Positions 1 to 9,352 of a DNA stretch of 64,000 nt are shown here, in pieces. The notes beneath the pieces were generated by a model. It did not search any database, was not told the origin of the DNA, and saw nothing but the letters and a program-made list of their open reading frames with translations. Origin of the DNA: Anaerotignum neopropionicum. GTDB lineage: Bacteria; Bacillota; Clostridia; Lachnospirales; Anaerotignaceae. Made by a program: the position numbers and the translations under genes. Each line of letters begins with the position of its first letter. Position 1 is the stretch's first letter. The DNA lies in contig NZ_LRVM01000002.1 in the NCBI RefSeq assembly GCF_001571775.1, forward strand, positions 62,001 through 126,000. Direction: 5' to 3'.

Positions 1-1
1 C

Positions 2-817
2 GGCTTGGGGAAGACAACCTTATCCAACATTATTGCCAATGAAATGGGGGTTCATATTAAAACCACATCGGGCCCTGCCATTGAGCGGGCAGGAGATATG
101 GCGGCGGTTTTGAACAGTCTCAGTGAGGGGGATATTCTTTTTATTGACGAAATTCACCGTCTAAACCGTATGATAGAGGAAATATTGTATCCAGCGATGG
201 AGGATTTTGTGATTGACATTATGATTGGCAAAGGCCCAGGGGCAAGATCTGTGCGGTTGGATTTGCCAAAGTTTACGTTGATTGGGGCAACAACCAGAAT
301 TGGACTGCTTACAGCACCCCTACGGGATAGATTTGGCGTTGTGCAGAGATTAGAGCCCTACGACATTCAAAATTTAAAGACCATTATTTGCCGTTCCGCA
401 GAGGTTTTGCAAATTGAGATTGACGGGACAGGCGCAGAAGAAATTGCTCGGCGGGCTAGGGGAACACCGCGTATTGCAAATCGTCTTTTAAAAAGAGTGC
501 GGGATTTTGCGCAGGTGCGTTATAATGGTGAAATTACCGGTGAGGTGGCACGTTTTGCCCTAGATTTATTGGAAGTGGATCGCATGGGGCTGGATTTTAT
601 CGACCGCAAAATGCTCATGACCATGATAGATAAATTTGAGGGAAAGCCCGTTGGACTGGATACCCTTGCTGCATCCATCGGGGAGGAATCGGAAACTATA
701 GAGGATGTTTATGAGCCGTATTTATTGCAGCTTGGCTATATTCAGCGCACCCCAAGAGGTAGAATTGTGACGAGGGCGGGCTATGCCCATTTTGGAAGGG
801 AACCGAAAGAGGCTTAA
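2..817 (+). CDS. ruvB: Holliday junction branch migration helicase RuvB (5' end outside window)
   Basis: RuvB is the hexameric AAA+ motor that drives branch migration of Holliday junctions with RuvA and RuvC in the cytoplasm. The window opens inside the Walker A motif (GLGKTTL in frame from base 2), so the N-terminal part lies upstream. Visible after it are Walker B (LFIDEIHRL), sensor 1 (GATTR), the arginine-finger region (RDRFG), sensor 2 ([10 protein letters not shown]) and the C-terminal winged-helix domain ending GREPKEA. The 271 residues seen fit the usual length of about 330-345 once the missing start is added. No downstream gene is tightly coupled; a repeat-rich spacer follows. Confidence 0.97.
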   Translation, partial: GLGKTTLSNIIANEMGVHIKTTSGPAIERAGDMAAVLNSLSEGDILFIDEIHRLNRMIEEILYPAMEDFVIDIMIGKGPGARSVRLDLPKFTLIGATTRIGLLTAPLRDRFGVVQRLEPYDIQNLKTIICRSAEVLQIEIDGTGAEEIARRARGTPRIANRLLKRVRDFAQVRYNGEITGEVARFALDLLEVDRMGLDFIDRKMLMTMIDKFEGKPVGLDTLAASIGEESETIEDVYEPYLLQLGYIQRTPRGRIVTRAGYAHFGREPKEA

Positions 818-937
818 GAATAAAAACAGGGAAAGAAAAGTAAAATAAGAAGGTAATAAAAAAGTAATATGAAAGGCTCAGGCTGAAAACAAAGTCAAAA
901 GCTTGAGGGCTTGTCCTCAAATACCTATAAGGGTTTG

Positions 938-1113
938 GTCATCACTTTTGCTTCGCAAAAGCCAGCTTCGCTGTCTGCCCTATCTTGGCAGTGAGTGTCA
1001 TCACTTTTGCTTCGCAAAAGCCAGCTTCGCTGTCTGCCCTATCTTGGCAGTGAGTGTCATCACTTTTGCTTCGCAAAAGCCAGCTTCGCTGTCTGCCCTA
1101 TCTTGGCAGTGAC
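938..1113. repeat. Three tandem copies of a 59-bp repeat
   Basis: Copies begin at 938, 997 and 1056, exactly 59 bp apart, and are almost identical. Each contains a small palindrome, TTTTGCTTCGCAAAA, plus CTGCCCTATCTTGGCAG, which can also fold as a hairpin. One strand is open as a short ORF, but this follows from repetition and has no ribosome-binding site. The spacer lies between ruvB and a small hypothetical gene. Function unknown. Confidence 0.9.
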
Positions 1114-1195
1114 AATGAAACGTTCAAAGTTTGTCTAAGTTCTAAGCGCTTATGGTATGAAAATTTAATTATACACAAAATCCAAGGAGAAGGTT

Positions 1196-1459
1196 ATGAA
1201 ATTAAGCATTGAAGAATTAATGGAAAATGTGAAGGACGAATTGCTTTGTTATGAGGATATGGAGCAAGCTAGCCGCCGCTGGGAAAAGGAATTTCTGGAT
1301 TGGGTGGAAAAAAACAAAGGGAAACATAAGGATATTGCCCTTGAACAAAATGGAATTTTCTTTAAAATAAAGGATGAAGAGGAAGTTTTTGAAATTGCCA
1401 ACGCATATATTGATGCCTTAGATGAGGGAAACGTAAAGCAGTATTGGGAAAAGTTTTAA
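1196..1459 (+). CDS. Small acidic hypothetical protein, 87 aa
   Basis: An AAGGAGAAGG ribosome-binding site sits a few bases before the ATG. The product is acidic and helical (MKLSIEELMENVKDE at the start, ALDEGNVKQYWEKF at the end) with no signal peptide, membrane segment or metal motif. It stands alone, with a rho-independent terminator about 160 bp downstream. I do not recognise the family. The good start signal and the absence of a competing gene support a real gene. Confidence 0.6.
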   Translation: MKLSIEELMENVKDELLCYEDMEQASRRWEKEFLDWVEKNKGKHKDIALEQNGIFFKIKDEEEVFEIANAYIDALDEGNVKQYWEKF

Positions 1460-1616
1460 ACCGGTGCAAGGAGTTTGTGGCTTCTCTGCCTTTGTAAGAA
1501 TGTAGCACATGGGTAGCCGTTGGATGAATATTCAAGGATCGTCCTTTGTGGATTTCTAAAAGCTTCTTTTCGTTAGGCGTTTGACAACCACCACCAGAAT
1601 TCAATGAAGAAAAACG

Positions 1617-1649
1617 CCCTTCAAACTGTTTAGATTGAAGGGTATTTTT
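1617..1649 (+). terminator. Rho-independent terminator
   Basis: CCCTTCAA (1617-1624) pairs with TTGAAGGG (1635-1642) around a 10-nt loop, followed by TATTTTTG. It probably ends the transcript of the small gene at 1196. The rest of 1460-2050 shows no gene. Confidence 0.7.
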
Positions 1650-2050
1650 GTAGCACAAAGAATATGAGAGGGTTACTCTTAGTTTTTGCAGAGCCATAAC
1701 TTACTACAAAATTTTGTTTTATGCCTTGTATTGTTGGTAATGTTCAGCTATGACAAGGATTGCTGCCTAAATATCAAGTTCTATTGCAAGATACAAACGT
1801 AAAAGTATAATGCAAAAATAAAGCGTGAAATACCATGTAATTTAAAATATTTAGAGAAAATCAGCTAATTGCTTTTAAGGGGATTTGGAGAAAATTACAC
1901 AGGTGTATATTTGAAAAACAGTGTAAAAAAAGGGAGTTATTGTTATATTGAAACCTATAAATGCAATTTTGCGCCAAGCTCTTTAAGGTAAGCCGTTACT
2001 GGATGTATTCAGTAATAGAAATAAGCAAGCAGAAAAATATAAAAATTGGA

Positions 2051-2098
2051 TTGACAATTTATGAAGGTACCTTTATAATTAATTTAAGAAGGTACCTT
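2051..2098 (+). promoter_or_regulatory. Consensus promoter with two identical palindromic operators
   Basis: TTGACA (2051-2056) and TATAAT (2074-2079) are separated by exactly 17 bp, a perfect sigma-A promoter. The perfect palindrome AAGGTACCTT occurs inside the spacer (2064-2073) and again just downstream of the -10 (2089-2098), centres 25 bp apart. Both copies have the same flanks (G before, T after). This is the layout of a repressor blocking polymerase. It points towards the permease genes at 2343, leaving a leader of about 260 nt. The regulator is not adjacent and is unknown. Confidence 0.75.
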
Positions 2099-2342
2099 TG
2101 CAATTAGAAGCGGAAAGCGAAGGTCTCCAAATAAAAATAGTATAGGTATTTTTTAAAAAATTGTGTTGGTTGTTATTATCACGTTTCGGTGGGGTTGCAA
2201 GTATGTTTTAAGGGACCGTGAATTTTCTATGGGAAAAATTTGGGGAAATAGCGGGAGAAGCTGGGAAAACCCTTGCTGCTTCAATCTTGGTTATAAGTAA
2301 TTATCGTCAAAAGGGAAAGAATTAACGTTTGGAGGGAATGGA

Positions 2343-2822
2343 TTGGACACCTATATTTTTTACGGAATCGCAATGGTATTTTTGACGATTTCTTTTAGAA
2401 AGGACAAAGGGAAAACCAGGATAGCTTTGAAAAAGGCATGGAAATCCTTTGAAAACCTTTTGCCGCAGCTTTTTTCTGTCCTGCTGATTGTGGGGCTTAT
2501 GCTTTCTGTGATGAATGCGGATGTCATTTCAAAGATTATTGGTGGGGATTCGGGCTTGGTGGGCGTTGCTATTGCGGCGGTTGTTGGGGCGATTACATTG
2601 ATTCCACCCTATGTTGCCTTTCCAACGGCGGCAATGCTGCTCCAAAATGGAGCGGGCTATATGCAAATTGGGACATTTGTTTCTGCTTTAATGATGGTGG
2701 GTATTGCAACAATGCCCGTTGAAATAAAATATTTTGGAAAGAAAATGACGATTTTAAGAAATGTGTGTGCTTTTATTTTTTCGTTTTTCGTTGGATTTAT
2801 AATTAAACTGGTGGTGGGATAA
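2343..2822 (+). CDS. Permease, N-terminal half of a split ArsP/DUF318-type transporter
   Basis: A hydrophobic 159-aa protein with about four membrane segments (PQLFSVLLIVGLMLSVMNA and AIAAVVGAITLIPPYVAFP among them). The polytopic character, the PPYVAFPTAAMLL signature and the pairing with a second permease half of similar size suggest the ArsP_1/DUF318 predicted permease family. In other species that family occurs as one 8-helix protein and includes organoarsenical efflux pumps. The start is a TTG preceded by GGAGGG. The stop overlaps the next start (TAATG), so the two halves are translationally coupled. The real substrate is unknown. An oxidoanion or organometal is only a family-based guess. 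Confidence 0.6.
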   Translation: MDTYIFYGIAMVFLTISFRKDKGKTRIALKKAWKSFENLLPQLFSVLLIVGLMLSVMNADVISKIIGGDSGLVGVAIAAVVGAITLIPPYVAFPTAAMLLQNGAGYMQIGTFVSALMMVGIATMPVEIKYFGKKMTILRNVCAFIFSFFVGFIIKLVVG

Positions 2823-3373
2823 TGTTGAACTTATTAAAAAAATTTGCAAAAAGGTATCGCTTATTTTTGATAACTGCTGTTGTGGTTGGGTTTGTGAGTC
2901 TGATTAACGTGGAGGTTGGCAAACAGACATTAAATATTTCTGTGTTTCAGCTGAAGCAGATGCTGCTAATCGTACCGCCGATTTTTGTTCTGCTGGGACT
3001 TTTGGATGTATGGATTCCAAGGGAAACCATGGTGAAATATATGGGCGAGGGCTCCGGCTTGAAAGGGATTTTGTTGTCCTTTATCATTGCGGCAGCGGCG
3101 GCAGGGCCGCTGTACGGAGCATTTCCGGTGGCGGCAGTTTTTATGAAAAAGGGTATAAAGTTTACTAATTTGCTCATTTTTATTGGAACTTGGTCTACCA
3201 TGAAAATACCTACGCTGCTTTTTGAAGCATCTTCGCTTGGAGTGAAATTTACATTGACAAGGTTTATTTTGAATATTCCTGGAATTATTCTGATCGCCTT
3301 TGCGTTGGCGAAGCTGATTCCCAAAAACGAAGTTGAGGAAATTTACCAAAATGCAGAAAAACTGGAGTTGTAA
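2822..3373 (+). CDS. Permease, C-terminal half of a split ArsP/DUF318-type transporter
   Basis: A 183-aa protein with about five membrane segments. It carries the same type of pore signature as its partner (AAAAGPLYGAFPVAAVFM here, PPYVAFPTAAML in the upstream half), which suggests an internal duplication within the family. It starts at the ATG overlapping the upstream stop. It ends with a short charged cytoplasmic tail. With the upstream gene it likely forms one heteromeric membrane transporter. It lies in front of an ABC exporter in the same direction, with a 65-bp gap and no terminator, so co-transcription is possible. Confidence 0.6.
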   Translation: MLNLLKKFAKRYRLFLITAVVVGFVSLINVEVGKQTLNISVFQLKQMLLIVPPIFVLLGLLDVWIPRETMVKYMGEGSGLKGILLSFIIAAAAAGPLYGAFPVAAVFMKKGIKFTNLLIFIGTWSTMKIPTLLFEASSLGVKFTLTRFILNIPGIILIAFALAKLIPKNEVEEIYQNAEKLEL

Positions 3374-3438
3374 TAGTCCTTATTTGAAAAATGAGGGTGT
3401 TTTATAGAAATCCACCAAAGGAGATAATACGAAAAATT

Positions 3439-5208
3439 ATGGAGCTTTTTAAAAAATTTACAAAATATTACAAACCCTATCGTTTTTTGTTCTATATGGA
3501 TTTGTTTTGTGCGTTGTTGGTCTCGCTGATTGATCTTTCCTTTCCGTTGATCCTTAATATTCTTAACAGAGGAGTTTTTCTGGGAGAGACAGAAAATATT
3601 ATAAAAACCATTGGTTACGTAGGTATTGCGTTGCTTGCAATGTATGTAGTCCGTTATTTTGCCCAGTATTTTATCACTTCATGGGGGCATATTATGGGTG
3701 CTAGAATGGAGAGTGATATGCGTCGGGATCTCTTTTCACATTTGCAAAAATTGAGTTTTTCTTACTACGATAAAAATAATACGGGCGATATGATGTCCCG
3801 CATCGTATCTGATCTCTTTGATATTTCTGAGCTTGCCCACCATGGGCCGGAAAACATATTTATGTCAGTGCTGAAGCTCTCGGGGGCATTTATCATTTTA
3901 TTGTTGTTAAATTTTAAGCTGACGTTGATTTTGATTGGGGTTACATTGGGAATGATTCTTTTTTCCTTTTATCGAAATAAAAAAATGCGGACAATTTTTA
4001 TGGACAATCGCCTAAAGATTTCCAGTGTCAATTCTCGCGTGCAGGACAGTCTTGCAGGGGTTCGTGTGGTAAAGTCTTTTGTCAATGAAGAATATGAAAA
4101 CGAGAGGTTTGAGGAAAGTAATCGTAGATTTTTGGACTCCAAGAACAAAAGCTATCGGGCTATGGGCGGTTATATGGCGGGGAATTCCTTTTTTCAAGGT
4201 CTTTTCTATACGATAATCATCACCGTGGGTGGAATTTTAATTGCAAAAGGTGAGCTTGTTGCTACCGATCTTGCCCTTTATGTTTTATATGTAAATATTT
4301 ATATGAACCCCATCGAGCTGTTGCTTAATTTTACCGAGCAGTTTCAAAAGGGCTATGCTGGTTTCCGACGGTTCACGGAGGTTTTGGATACAGAGCCGGA
4401 AATTGTCGATGCTTTGGATGCGACGGATTTGGAGCAGGTGAATGGTGAAATCGAATATAGGGATGTTTCATTTAGTTATGAGGATTCTGTTAAGGTTTTG
4501 GATCATATAAGTGTGAAAATCAAGGCCGGGGAAACCATGGCACTGGTTGGCCCCTCCGGTGGGGGTAAAACCACTTTTTGCTCCTTGCTGCCGCGGTTCT
4601 ATGAGGTGACCGGTGGAAGCATCTTAATTGACGGCAGGGATATCCGTTCTTTGACCTTAAATTCCTTGCGCTCCGCCATTGGCATTGTGCAGCAGGATGT
4701 GTACATATTTTCTGGCAGCATTAAGGATAATATTTCCTATGGCAGGCTAGACGCTACCGACGAGGAAATCAAGGAGGCGGCGAGAAACGCCAATATCCAC
4801 GAATTTATCCTGTCCCTGCCCGAGGGATACGATACCTATGTGGGCGAGCGGGGAACCCGTCTTTCGGGAGGGCAGAAGCAGAGAATTGCCATTGCCCGCG
4901 TATTTTTGAAAAATCCGAAAATATTAATTCTCGACGAGGCCACCTCTGCCCTTGACAATGAGAGCGAGAAGTATATTCAGGAATCCCTGGAACGGCTTTC
5001 CCAAAACAGAACGACAATCGTCATTGCCCATAGACTTAGTACCATTCGTAACGCAGATGAAATCTTGGTTTTGACGGACGAGGGCGTTGCGGAACGGGGG
5101 AAGCATGCGGATCTGCTTCAAATAGACGGCATTTACGCCCGATATTATAACATGCAGTTTGAAGGGATTGAGGGTAATATTAACGCGGAACATAATGAAT
5201 GGCACTAA
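3439..5208 (+). CDS. ABC-type multidrug/lipid exporter half-transporter
   Basis: A homodimer-type ABC exporter of 589 aa: an N-terminal six-helix membrane domain (about residues 15-310) followed by a nucleotide-binding domain. The latter has Walker A (GPSGGGKTT), the Q-loop region (IGIVQQDVYIF), signature LSGGQKQR, Walker B (ILILDEATSALD) and the H-loop (IAHRLST). I place the start at the ATG at 3439, behind an AAAGGAG about 15 nt away. An upstream ATG at 3391 in the same frame lacks a ribosome-binding site. The substrate cannot be told from sequence. A strong terminator follows, so this is the last gene of the unit. Confidence 0.9.
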   Translation: MELFKKFTKYYKPYRFLFYMDLFCALLVSLIDLSFPLILNILNRGVFLGETENIIKTIGYVGIALLAMYVVRYFAQYFITSWGHIMGARMESDMRRDLFSHLQKLSFSYYDKNNTGDMMSRIVSDLFDISELAHHGPENIFMSVLKLSGAFIILLLLNFKLTLILIGVTLGMILFSFYRNKKMRTIFMDNRLKISSVNSRVQDSLAGVRVVKSFVNEEYENERFEESNRRFLDSKNKSYRAMGGYMAGNSFFQGLFYTIIITVGGILIAKGELVATDLALYVLYVNIYMNPIELLLNFTEQFQKGYAGFRRFTEVLDTEPEIVDALDATDLEQVNGEIEYRDVSFSYEDSVKVLDHISVKIKAGETMALVGPSGGGKTTFCSLLPRFYEVTGGSILIDGRDIRSLTLNSLRSAIGIVQQDVYIFSGSIKDNISYGRLDATDEEIKEAARNANIHEFILSLPEGYDTYVGERGTRLSGGQKQRIAIARVFLKNPKILILDEATSALDNESEKYIQESLERLSQNRTTIVIAHRLSTIRNADEILVLTDEGVAERGKHADLLQIDGIYARYYNMQFEGIEGNINAEHNEWH

Positions 5209-5214
5209 ATGAGG

Positions 5215-5263
5215 AAAAAGACTGATAAAGGCGGCGTAAAATCGCACTTATCAGTCTTTTTTT
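5215..5263 (+). terminator. Rho-independent terminator, possibly bidirectional
   Basis: AAAAAGACTGATAA pairs with TTATCAGTCTTTTTTT around a loop of about 19 nt, just after the ABC exporter stop. The A-run on the left and T-run on the right suggest it may also end the convergent addB transcript. Confidence 0.85.
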
Positions 5264-5367
5264 GGAGATGATTAAATTTTTGAGATAAACTTGTTTGTCA
5301 AAAGATTTTTCGTCGCACTACCCTCAAATGTTTTGGGATACCTTTGATTAAATATTTTTTGTTTCTT

Positions 5368-8300
5368 TTACTCCTCAATCATCCCCCAAAAATCCTTTTT
5401 CCCTATTTTCTTCAAATTCCGCCATTTTGGTTCGTCTGCATAGTCGTAGCGGCAAATTCCTTTGAACCGACAATAGGAGCAGGGGGTTTGGTCGCCTTTG
5501 CGATAAGGAGATGGAGTGATAATGCCCTTTTGTATGGAATTTCCCAGTTCCGCCGCCTGCTTGACAACAAAGGAAAGCAGTTTTTCATATTGCGTTTCAT
5601 CTGCAAGGTAGGCGGAGGAGGAGGGATCTCCTTTTTTTGTATACCCAATGGGAACAATGGCAGAGCTTTTTCCCTTTACATCCTCAATAAAAATGCGGTC
5701 GAGGCCTTGAATGACTGCGTCATTTTCTAAAATTAAACCGGACATTTGCATTTTTTCATACAATGCCTCCTCAATTTCCTCTGCACTCATTTCTTGACTG
5801 AGAGAAATATTTGGATCCATAATTCTAAAGTAGAAAACGCCTCCCGGCTTCAAAGGGGTAGTTGTTTTTTCGTAATGCTTTAAATAGGCATCCAAATAAA
5901 CCAGCAGCTGCAGCTGAAGACCGTAATAAATATCTTGAAAGCTAAAGGCTTTAGAGCCGGATTTGTAGTCAATAATTTTTGCATATCGGTTTCCGTGGGC
6001 ATCCAATAAATCCACACGGTCAATTTTCCCCGAAAGAACCAGCTGGTTGCCCTCCGCCAGTTGAATGATGATGGGGGGGAGCGCTTCGTGATTACCAAAG
6101 CCGATTTCATAGCCCGCGGGAACAAAATCTCCACTTTTTAAATGGCGTACCAGTGTCCAAGCGGCACGTGCAGAAATACGTTTTAAACGACGGATGAGAT
6201 ACTGATTTGCCGCAGTATCCATTAAAATTTGATCGCCCAATTTGGGTGCGGCAAGGTCAACAGCTTCAAAAATAAGTTCCTCTGTTTTTTCCTGGGATAA
6301 GGTATCCCACGCAAGGTTTTCTGTTTTGATTTTATTGGAAAATAGCTCTAAAACCTCATGGAACAGGGACCCCAAATCCGGTGTATGCAGCTGATAAAGC
6401 TTGCGCTCTGTTGCCTTAAGTCCGTATTCGGCGAAATAGGAGAAGGGGCAGGCGGCAAAGCGTTCCAAGCGAGATACACTGGAGAAAATCTTTTCGCTAT
6501 AAAGCATTTTAAGGGTTTTTGGGGATAGCTTTTCTTGTTTTTTTGTGGTTACAAAGCCTTTGCGGAGCAAGGCAAGCCGTTTTTCCCATTGAGGTTCTGT
6601 GGCAAAAAAGCTATAAATATCCTGCCAAAGAGGCTCCATAGGTAATTCTTTTTTATGCTCCCGCATTTTTTCGCCCAATAGTTGAAAGGCGGAATGGGGA
6701 ACCATTTCCTCCAACCGAAAACCGGAATAAGGTTGAACCTTTAATTCGCCATCCATGCGGCAAAGGCGGTCTAGGATGGAAGATGGAAAGAGTGCCTTTC
6801 CTTCCGTTTCGCCGTTTGCATAGGTTAAAAACAAGCCTTTGGAAGGTCGGGTAAGCCCACGATAAATGAGAAATTGCTCCTCAAAGGCTTTTTGTTTGCC
6901 GCCGCTGGCCAATTCCATGCCTGTTTCTGCCAAAAGCTGTCGCTCAGCTTCGGTAAAAATACCTTGGGGCTGAGTGGGAGAGGGAAGAATCCCTTCGTTT
7001 ACCCCAAGGACAAAAAGAAATTTGATTTCCGCCAGACGGGAGCGTTCAATATCTCCCACCACAAGGCAATCGGTGGTAGGGGGGATGACACCCATCGTAC
7101 ATTTTTGAAGGCCGGCAGATAGTATTTTTGCAGCATCGGCCATAGTCATAGGCTCATCGCCTAAAATTTCCGTTGCCTTCTCCAAAACCTGCATCAAAAG
7201 CTGCCAGATTTGCCGATGTTCCTCTGCCTTTGCGGGACTGCCGTATTTTGTGGCTTCCTCCGTCCACATTGCAAGGGTTTCGGCAACACCAAGGGATTCC
7301 AAATGCTGTATGAGCATAGAAATAAACTCTTTAAGAGGATGCTGTGCGTTCTTTTTTCTTTCCAGGAAGGGCAAAAAAGGCTCCATAAACCGTTGCCGTA
7401 AACAGTTCATTTCCCGTATAGCTTCTTCCCCCTCTTTTTTTCGCCCATACTCCCACGCTTCCTTTTGCCACTTGTAACCTTTGATTCCGTAAGCAAGCAC
7501 ATAGTTTTCCAAAGCATCAAGCTCCTCGTAGGAAAATGGGGTAAGACCGGATTTCAAATAGGAGAATACATTTTCATACCGAAAGTCGTAAACCAAGCAA
7601 TCCATAAGGGCCGTTACCATTGTAATGAGGGGATGGGAAGAGATTTCTCTGCGGCTGTCAATGAAGCAGGGGATATTGTATTCTCGTAAAATGCCCCGCA
7701 GGCTTTTTTCATAAACCTCCATTGCATTGGTCACGATGGCAATTTCCTTATAACGCACGCCTTTTTCCCGCACAAGACTGGTTATTTTTCCTGCGGCAAA
7801 CATAATTTCCTCTTGTTTGGTGGGGCAGGATATGATTTGTACACCCTGTGTTAAGCTGCATTTTTTATAGTATCCTTGAAAGTAATATTTTTCTAAGGAC
7901 TTTAAAGCCTCATTTTGTGCCCTGTGATTTTCCGAAAGAAAAACTGGGGGTTCCACGGAGATCCCGCTTTCTTCCGCAAGATGCACTAACTTATTTTTTG
8001 CGGTGTAGGGCGCATAAAAGGGCGCGGATGAAAGTAGAAACGGCGCTGTAAAACTTTTTTCATCCATAGGCAGGGTAACGGTAACCCTTGTGGAAAGCTT
8101 GAGCAAATTTTCAATGACGGAAAATTCCTGAGGCGTAAAACCATAAAAGCCGTCAAGCCAAATTTCTGTGTCTTGAAAGAGCTTCGATGTGGAAAGCTGT
8201 GCCGCCAAAAGGGCAAGGGTTTCGTCGGCGGAAATGTAGTCCTTTTTTGTAAAGCTGATATAAGCTTCATATATTTTTGCCAGATCGGTAAGCTTTTGCG

Positions 8301-8754
8301 TAACACCCTTGGTCAGTGTCTGCGCTTGTGCTTTTTCTATAAGCTGGCTGGGCGCTATGTAATACTGAAAAAATTCGGAAATGGTCAGGCTAAGCTGATC
8401 CACAAAGCCGCTTTTGTTCATTACGTTGCGGAAAAAGGTGAGATTTTCTTTTTCATCCAGCAGAACCTTCTGCAATGCCATGGATTTTCCAACGTCCCCT
8501 AAGGGTACCTTTTGCCCAATTCCGTTTTTTGAAAAAATTCCATGGGCAAGGCGGCCAAAGCTAAGCACTTCTGCCAAGAGAATGGCATTTTGCGGGCTAT
8601 GGGTAATCAAGTCACGCTCTGCTTGGGAGGTAAATTGCTCAGGCACGATAAAGATTTGACGTCCCGTGCCAGTGCTTTGTTTTTTTATAATTTCATCCAT
8701 ACAAAGATGGGTTTTTCCTGTACCGGCAGTTCCAATGATAAAGCGCAATGCCAT
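5368..8754 (-). CDS. addB: ATP-dependent helicase/deoxyribonuclease subunit B (AddB)
   Basis: AddB partners AddA in the Firmicutes RecBCD-equivalent that resects double-strand breaks up to a Chi site. The protein of 1128 aa starts at the ATG at 8754, behind a GGAGG (MALRFIIGTAGTGKTH), giving an intact Walker A near residues 8-15. The C-terminal PD-(D/E)XK nuclease shows GKIDRVDLL and IIDYKSGS. The iron-sulfur staple uses a Cys in RFAACPFSYF and the last three in TPCSYCRFKGIC. An in-frame extension upstream of 8754 lacks start signals. Odd point: addA normally follows addB, but here the next gene downstream is the convergent ABC exporter, so addA must be elsewhere. Confidence 0.95.
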   Translation of the reverse strand: MALRFIIGTAGTGKTHLCMDEIIKKQSTGTGRQIFIVPEQFTSQAERDLITHSPQNAILLAEVLSFGRLAHGIFSKNGIGQKVPLGDVGKSMALQKVLLDEKENLTFFRNVMNKSGFVDQLSLTISEFFQYYIAPSQLIEKAQAQTLTKGVTQKLTDLAKIYEAYISFTKKDYISADETLALLAAQLSTSKLFQDTEIWLDGFYGFTPQEFSVIENLLKLSTRVTVTLPMDEKSFTAPFLLSSAPFYAPYTAKNKLVHLAEESGISVEPPVFLSENHRAQNEALKSLEKYYFQGYYKKCSLTQGVQIISCPTKQEEIMFAAGKITSLVREKGVRYKEIAIVTNAMEVYEKSLRGILREYNIPCFIDSRREISSHPLITMVTALMDCLVYDFRYENVFSYLKSGLTPFSYEELDALENYVLAYGIKGYKWQKEAWEYGRKKEGEEAIREMNCLRQRFMEPFLPFLERKKNAQHPLKEFISMLIQHLESLGVAETLAMWTEEATKYGSPAKAEEHRQIWQLLMQVLEKATEILGDEPMTMADAAKILSAGLQKCTMGVIPPTTDCLVVGDIERSRLAEIKFLFVLGVNEGILPSPTQPQGIFTEAERQLLAETGMELASGGKQKAFEEQFLIYRGLTRPSKGLFLTYANGETEGKALFPSSILDRLCRMDGELKVQPYSGFRLEEMVPHSAFQLLGEKMREHKKELPMEPLWQDIYSFFATEPQWEKRLALLRKGFVTTKKQEKLSPKTLKMLYSEKIFSSVSRLERFAACPFSYFAEYGLKATERKLYQLHTPDLGSLFHEVLELFSNKIKTENLAWDTLSQEKTEELIFEAVDLAAPKLGDQILMDTAANQYLIRRLKRISARAAWTLVRHLKSGDFVPAGYEIGFGNHEALPPIIIQLAEGNQLVLSGKIDRVDLLDAHGNRYAKIIDYKSGSKAFSFQDIYYGLQLQLLVYLDAYLKHYEKTTTPLKPGGVFYFRIMDPNISLSQEMSAEEIEEALYEKMQMSGLILENDAVIQGLDRIFIEDVKGKSSAIVPIGYTKKGDPSSSAYLADETQYEKLLSFVVKQAAELGNSIQKGIITPSPYRKGDQTPCSYCRFKGICRYDYADEPKWRNLKKIGKKDFWGMIEE

Positions 8755-8887
8755 TTTATTACCCTCCTTTTTCTTTCCATGATACCTAAGAGTAAGCTTT
8801 TTTTCAAGGCAAACTTGTACGCGGGAATAAAGGCGAAATGACAAACATATGGTAAAGATAAGAAATGTTTTCTTAGGAGGGAGCAAG

Positions 8888-9301
8888 GTGAGCGGCACAA
8901 GGTTTGTGGTGGTAAAGTTAAAGGAGCTCATCAAGACGGTTGTATTTGCTGTGCTGGGCGTCGTTATTCTGGTTGGGCTGATTTGGTTTTTCTTAAGCTT
9001 GGGGGATAATGATTCAGGTACATATCGGGATGGTGTATACCATACGCAGGTTGCCTTAGGCGACGAAAACGCCGTGGTTTCCGTTACCGTTAAGAAGGGG
9101 AAAATTGAGGATGTTGCTCTTACTGAGGTGGATGAAAGTACAATGGTTTTTTATCCTCTCTTACAAACGGCAGCGGAGGAGGTATGCAAGGAGGTAGTGA
9201 AAACTCAATCCTTGACGATTCAGGTTTCTGAGGAAAATGCATATTCTGCCCAGGCAATCTTGGAGGCTGTTGCCCAAGGCTTAAAAGCTGCAGCGAAGTA
9301 A
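8888..9301 (+). CDS. Membrane-anchored FMN-binding-domain-like protein
   Basis: I place the start at the GTG at 8888, behind TTAGGAGGG; an in-frame ATG at 8849 lies upstream of that site. The 137-aa product has one N-terminal membrane helix (VVFAVLGVVILVGLIWFFL), then an outside domain starting GTYRDGVYHTQVAL. Its GKIEDVALTEVDES stretch is typical of the FMN-binding (FMN_bind/NqrC-RnfG-like) fold. In that family the flavin is attached to a threonine in a C-terminal S(T)GAT motif, which I do not see clearly, so flavinylation is doubtful. Divergent from addB; a terminator follows. Confidence 0.55.
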   Translation: MSGTRFVVVKLKELIKTVVFAVLGVVILVGLIWFFLSLGDNDSGTYRDGVYHTQVALGDENAVVSVTVKKGKIEDVALTEVDESTMVFYPLLQTAAEEVCKEVVKTQSLTIQVSEENAYSAQAILEAVAQGLKAAAK

Positions 9302-9318
9302 ATGATTTGTGTTCAAAG

Positions 9319-9347
9319 AAAAAGGCAGGGATTACCCTGCCTTTTTT
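9319..9347 (+). terminator. Rho-independent terminator between convergent genes
   Basis: AAAGGCAGGG (9321-9330) pairs with CCCTGCCTTT (9335-9344) with a 4-nt loop and a T-run. A run of A on the left lets it serve the minus-strand DUF523 gene as well. Confidence 0.9.
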
Positions 9348-9352
9348 GTGCG

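Noticed and set aside
903-1112. ORF across the 59-bp repeats
   Set aside because: It exists only because the repeat length and sequence leave a frame open; no start signal.
2229-2303. 24-codon ORF in the permease leader as a leader peptide
   Set aside because: No ribosome-binding site and no regulatory codon run.
2947-3349. Two minus-strand ORFs of about 125 aa opposite the second permease gene
   Set aside because: They mirror the coding of the permease, lack ribosome-binding sites and have odd composition.
5412-8841. Several ORFs of 60-110 aa on the plus strand across addB
   Set aside because: They are shadows of the addB coding sequence with no start signals.
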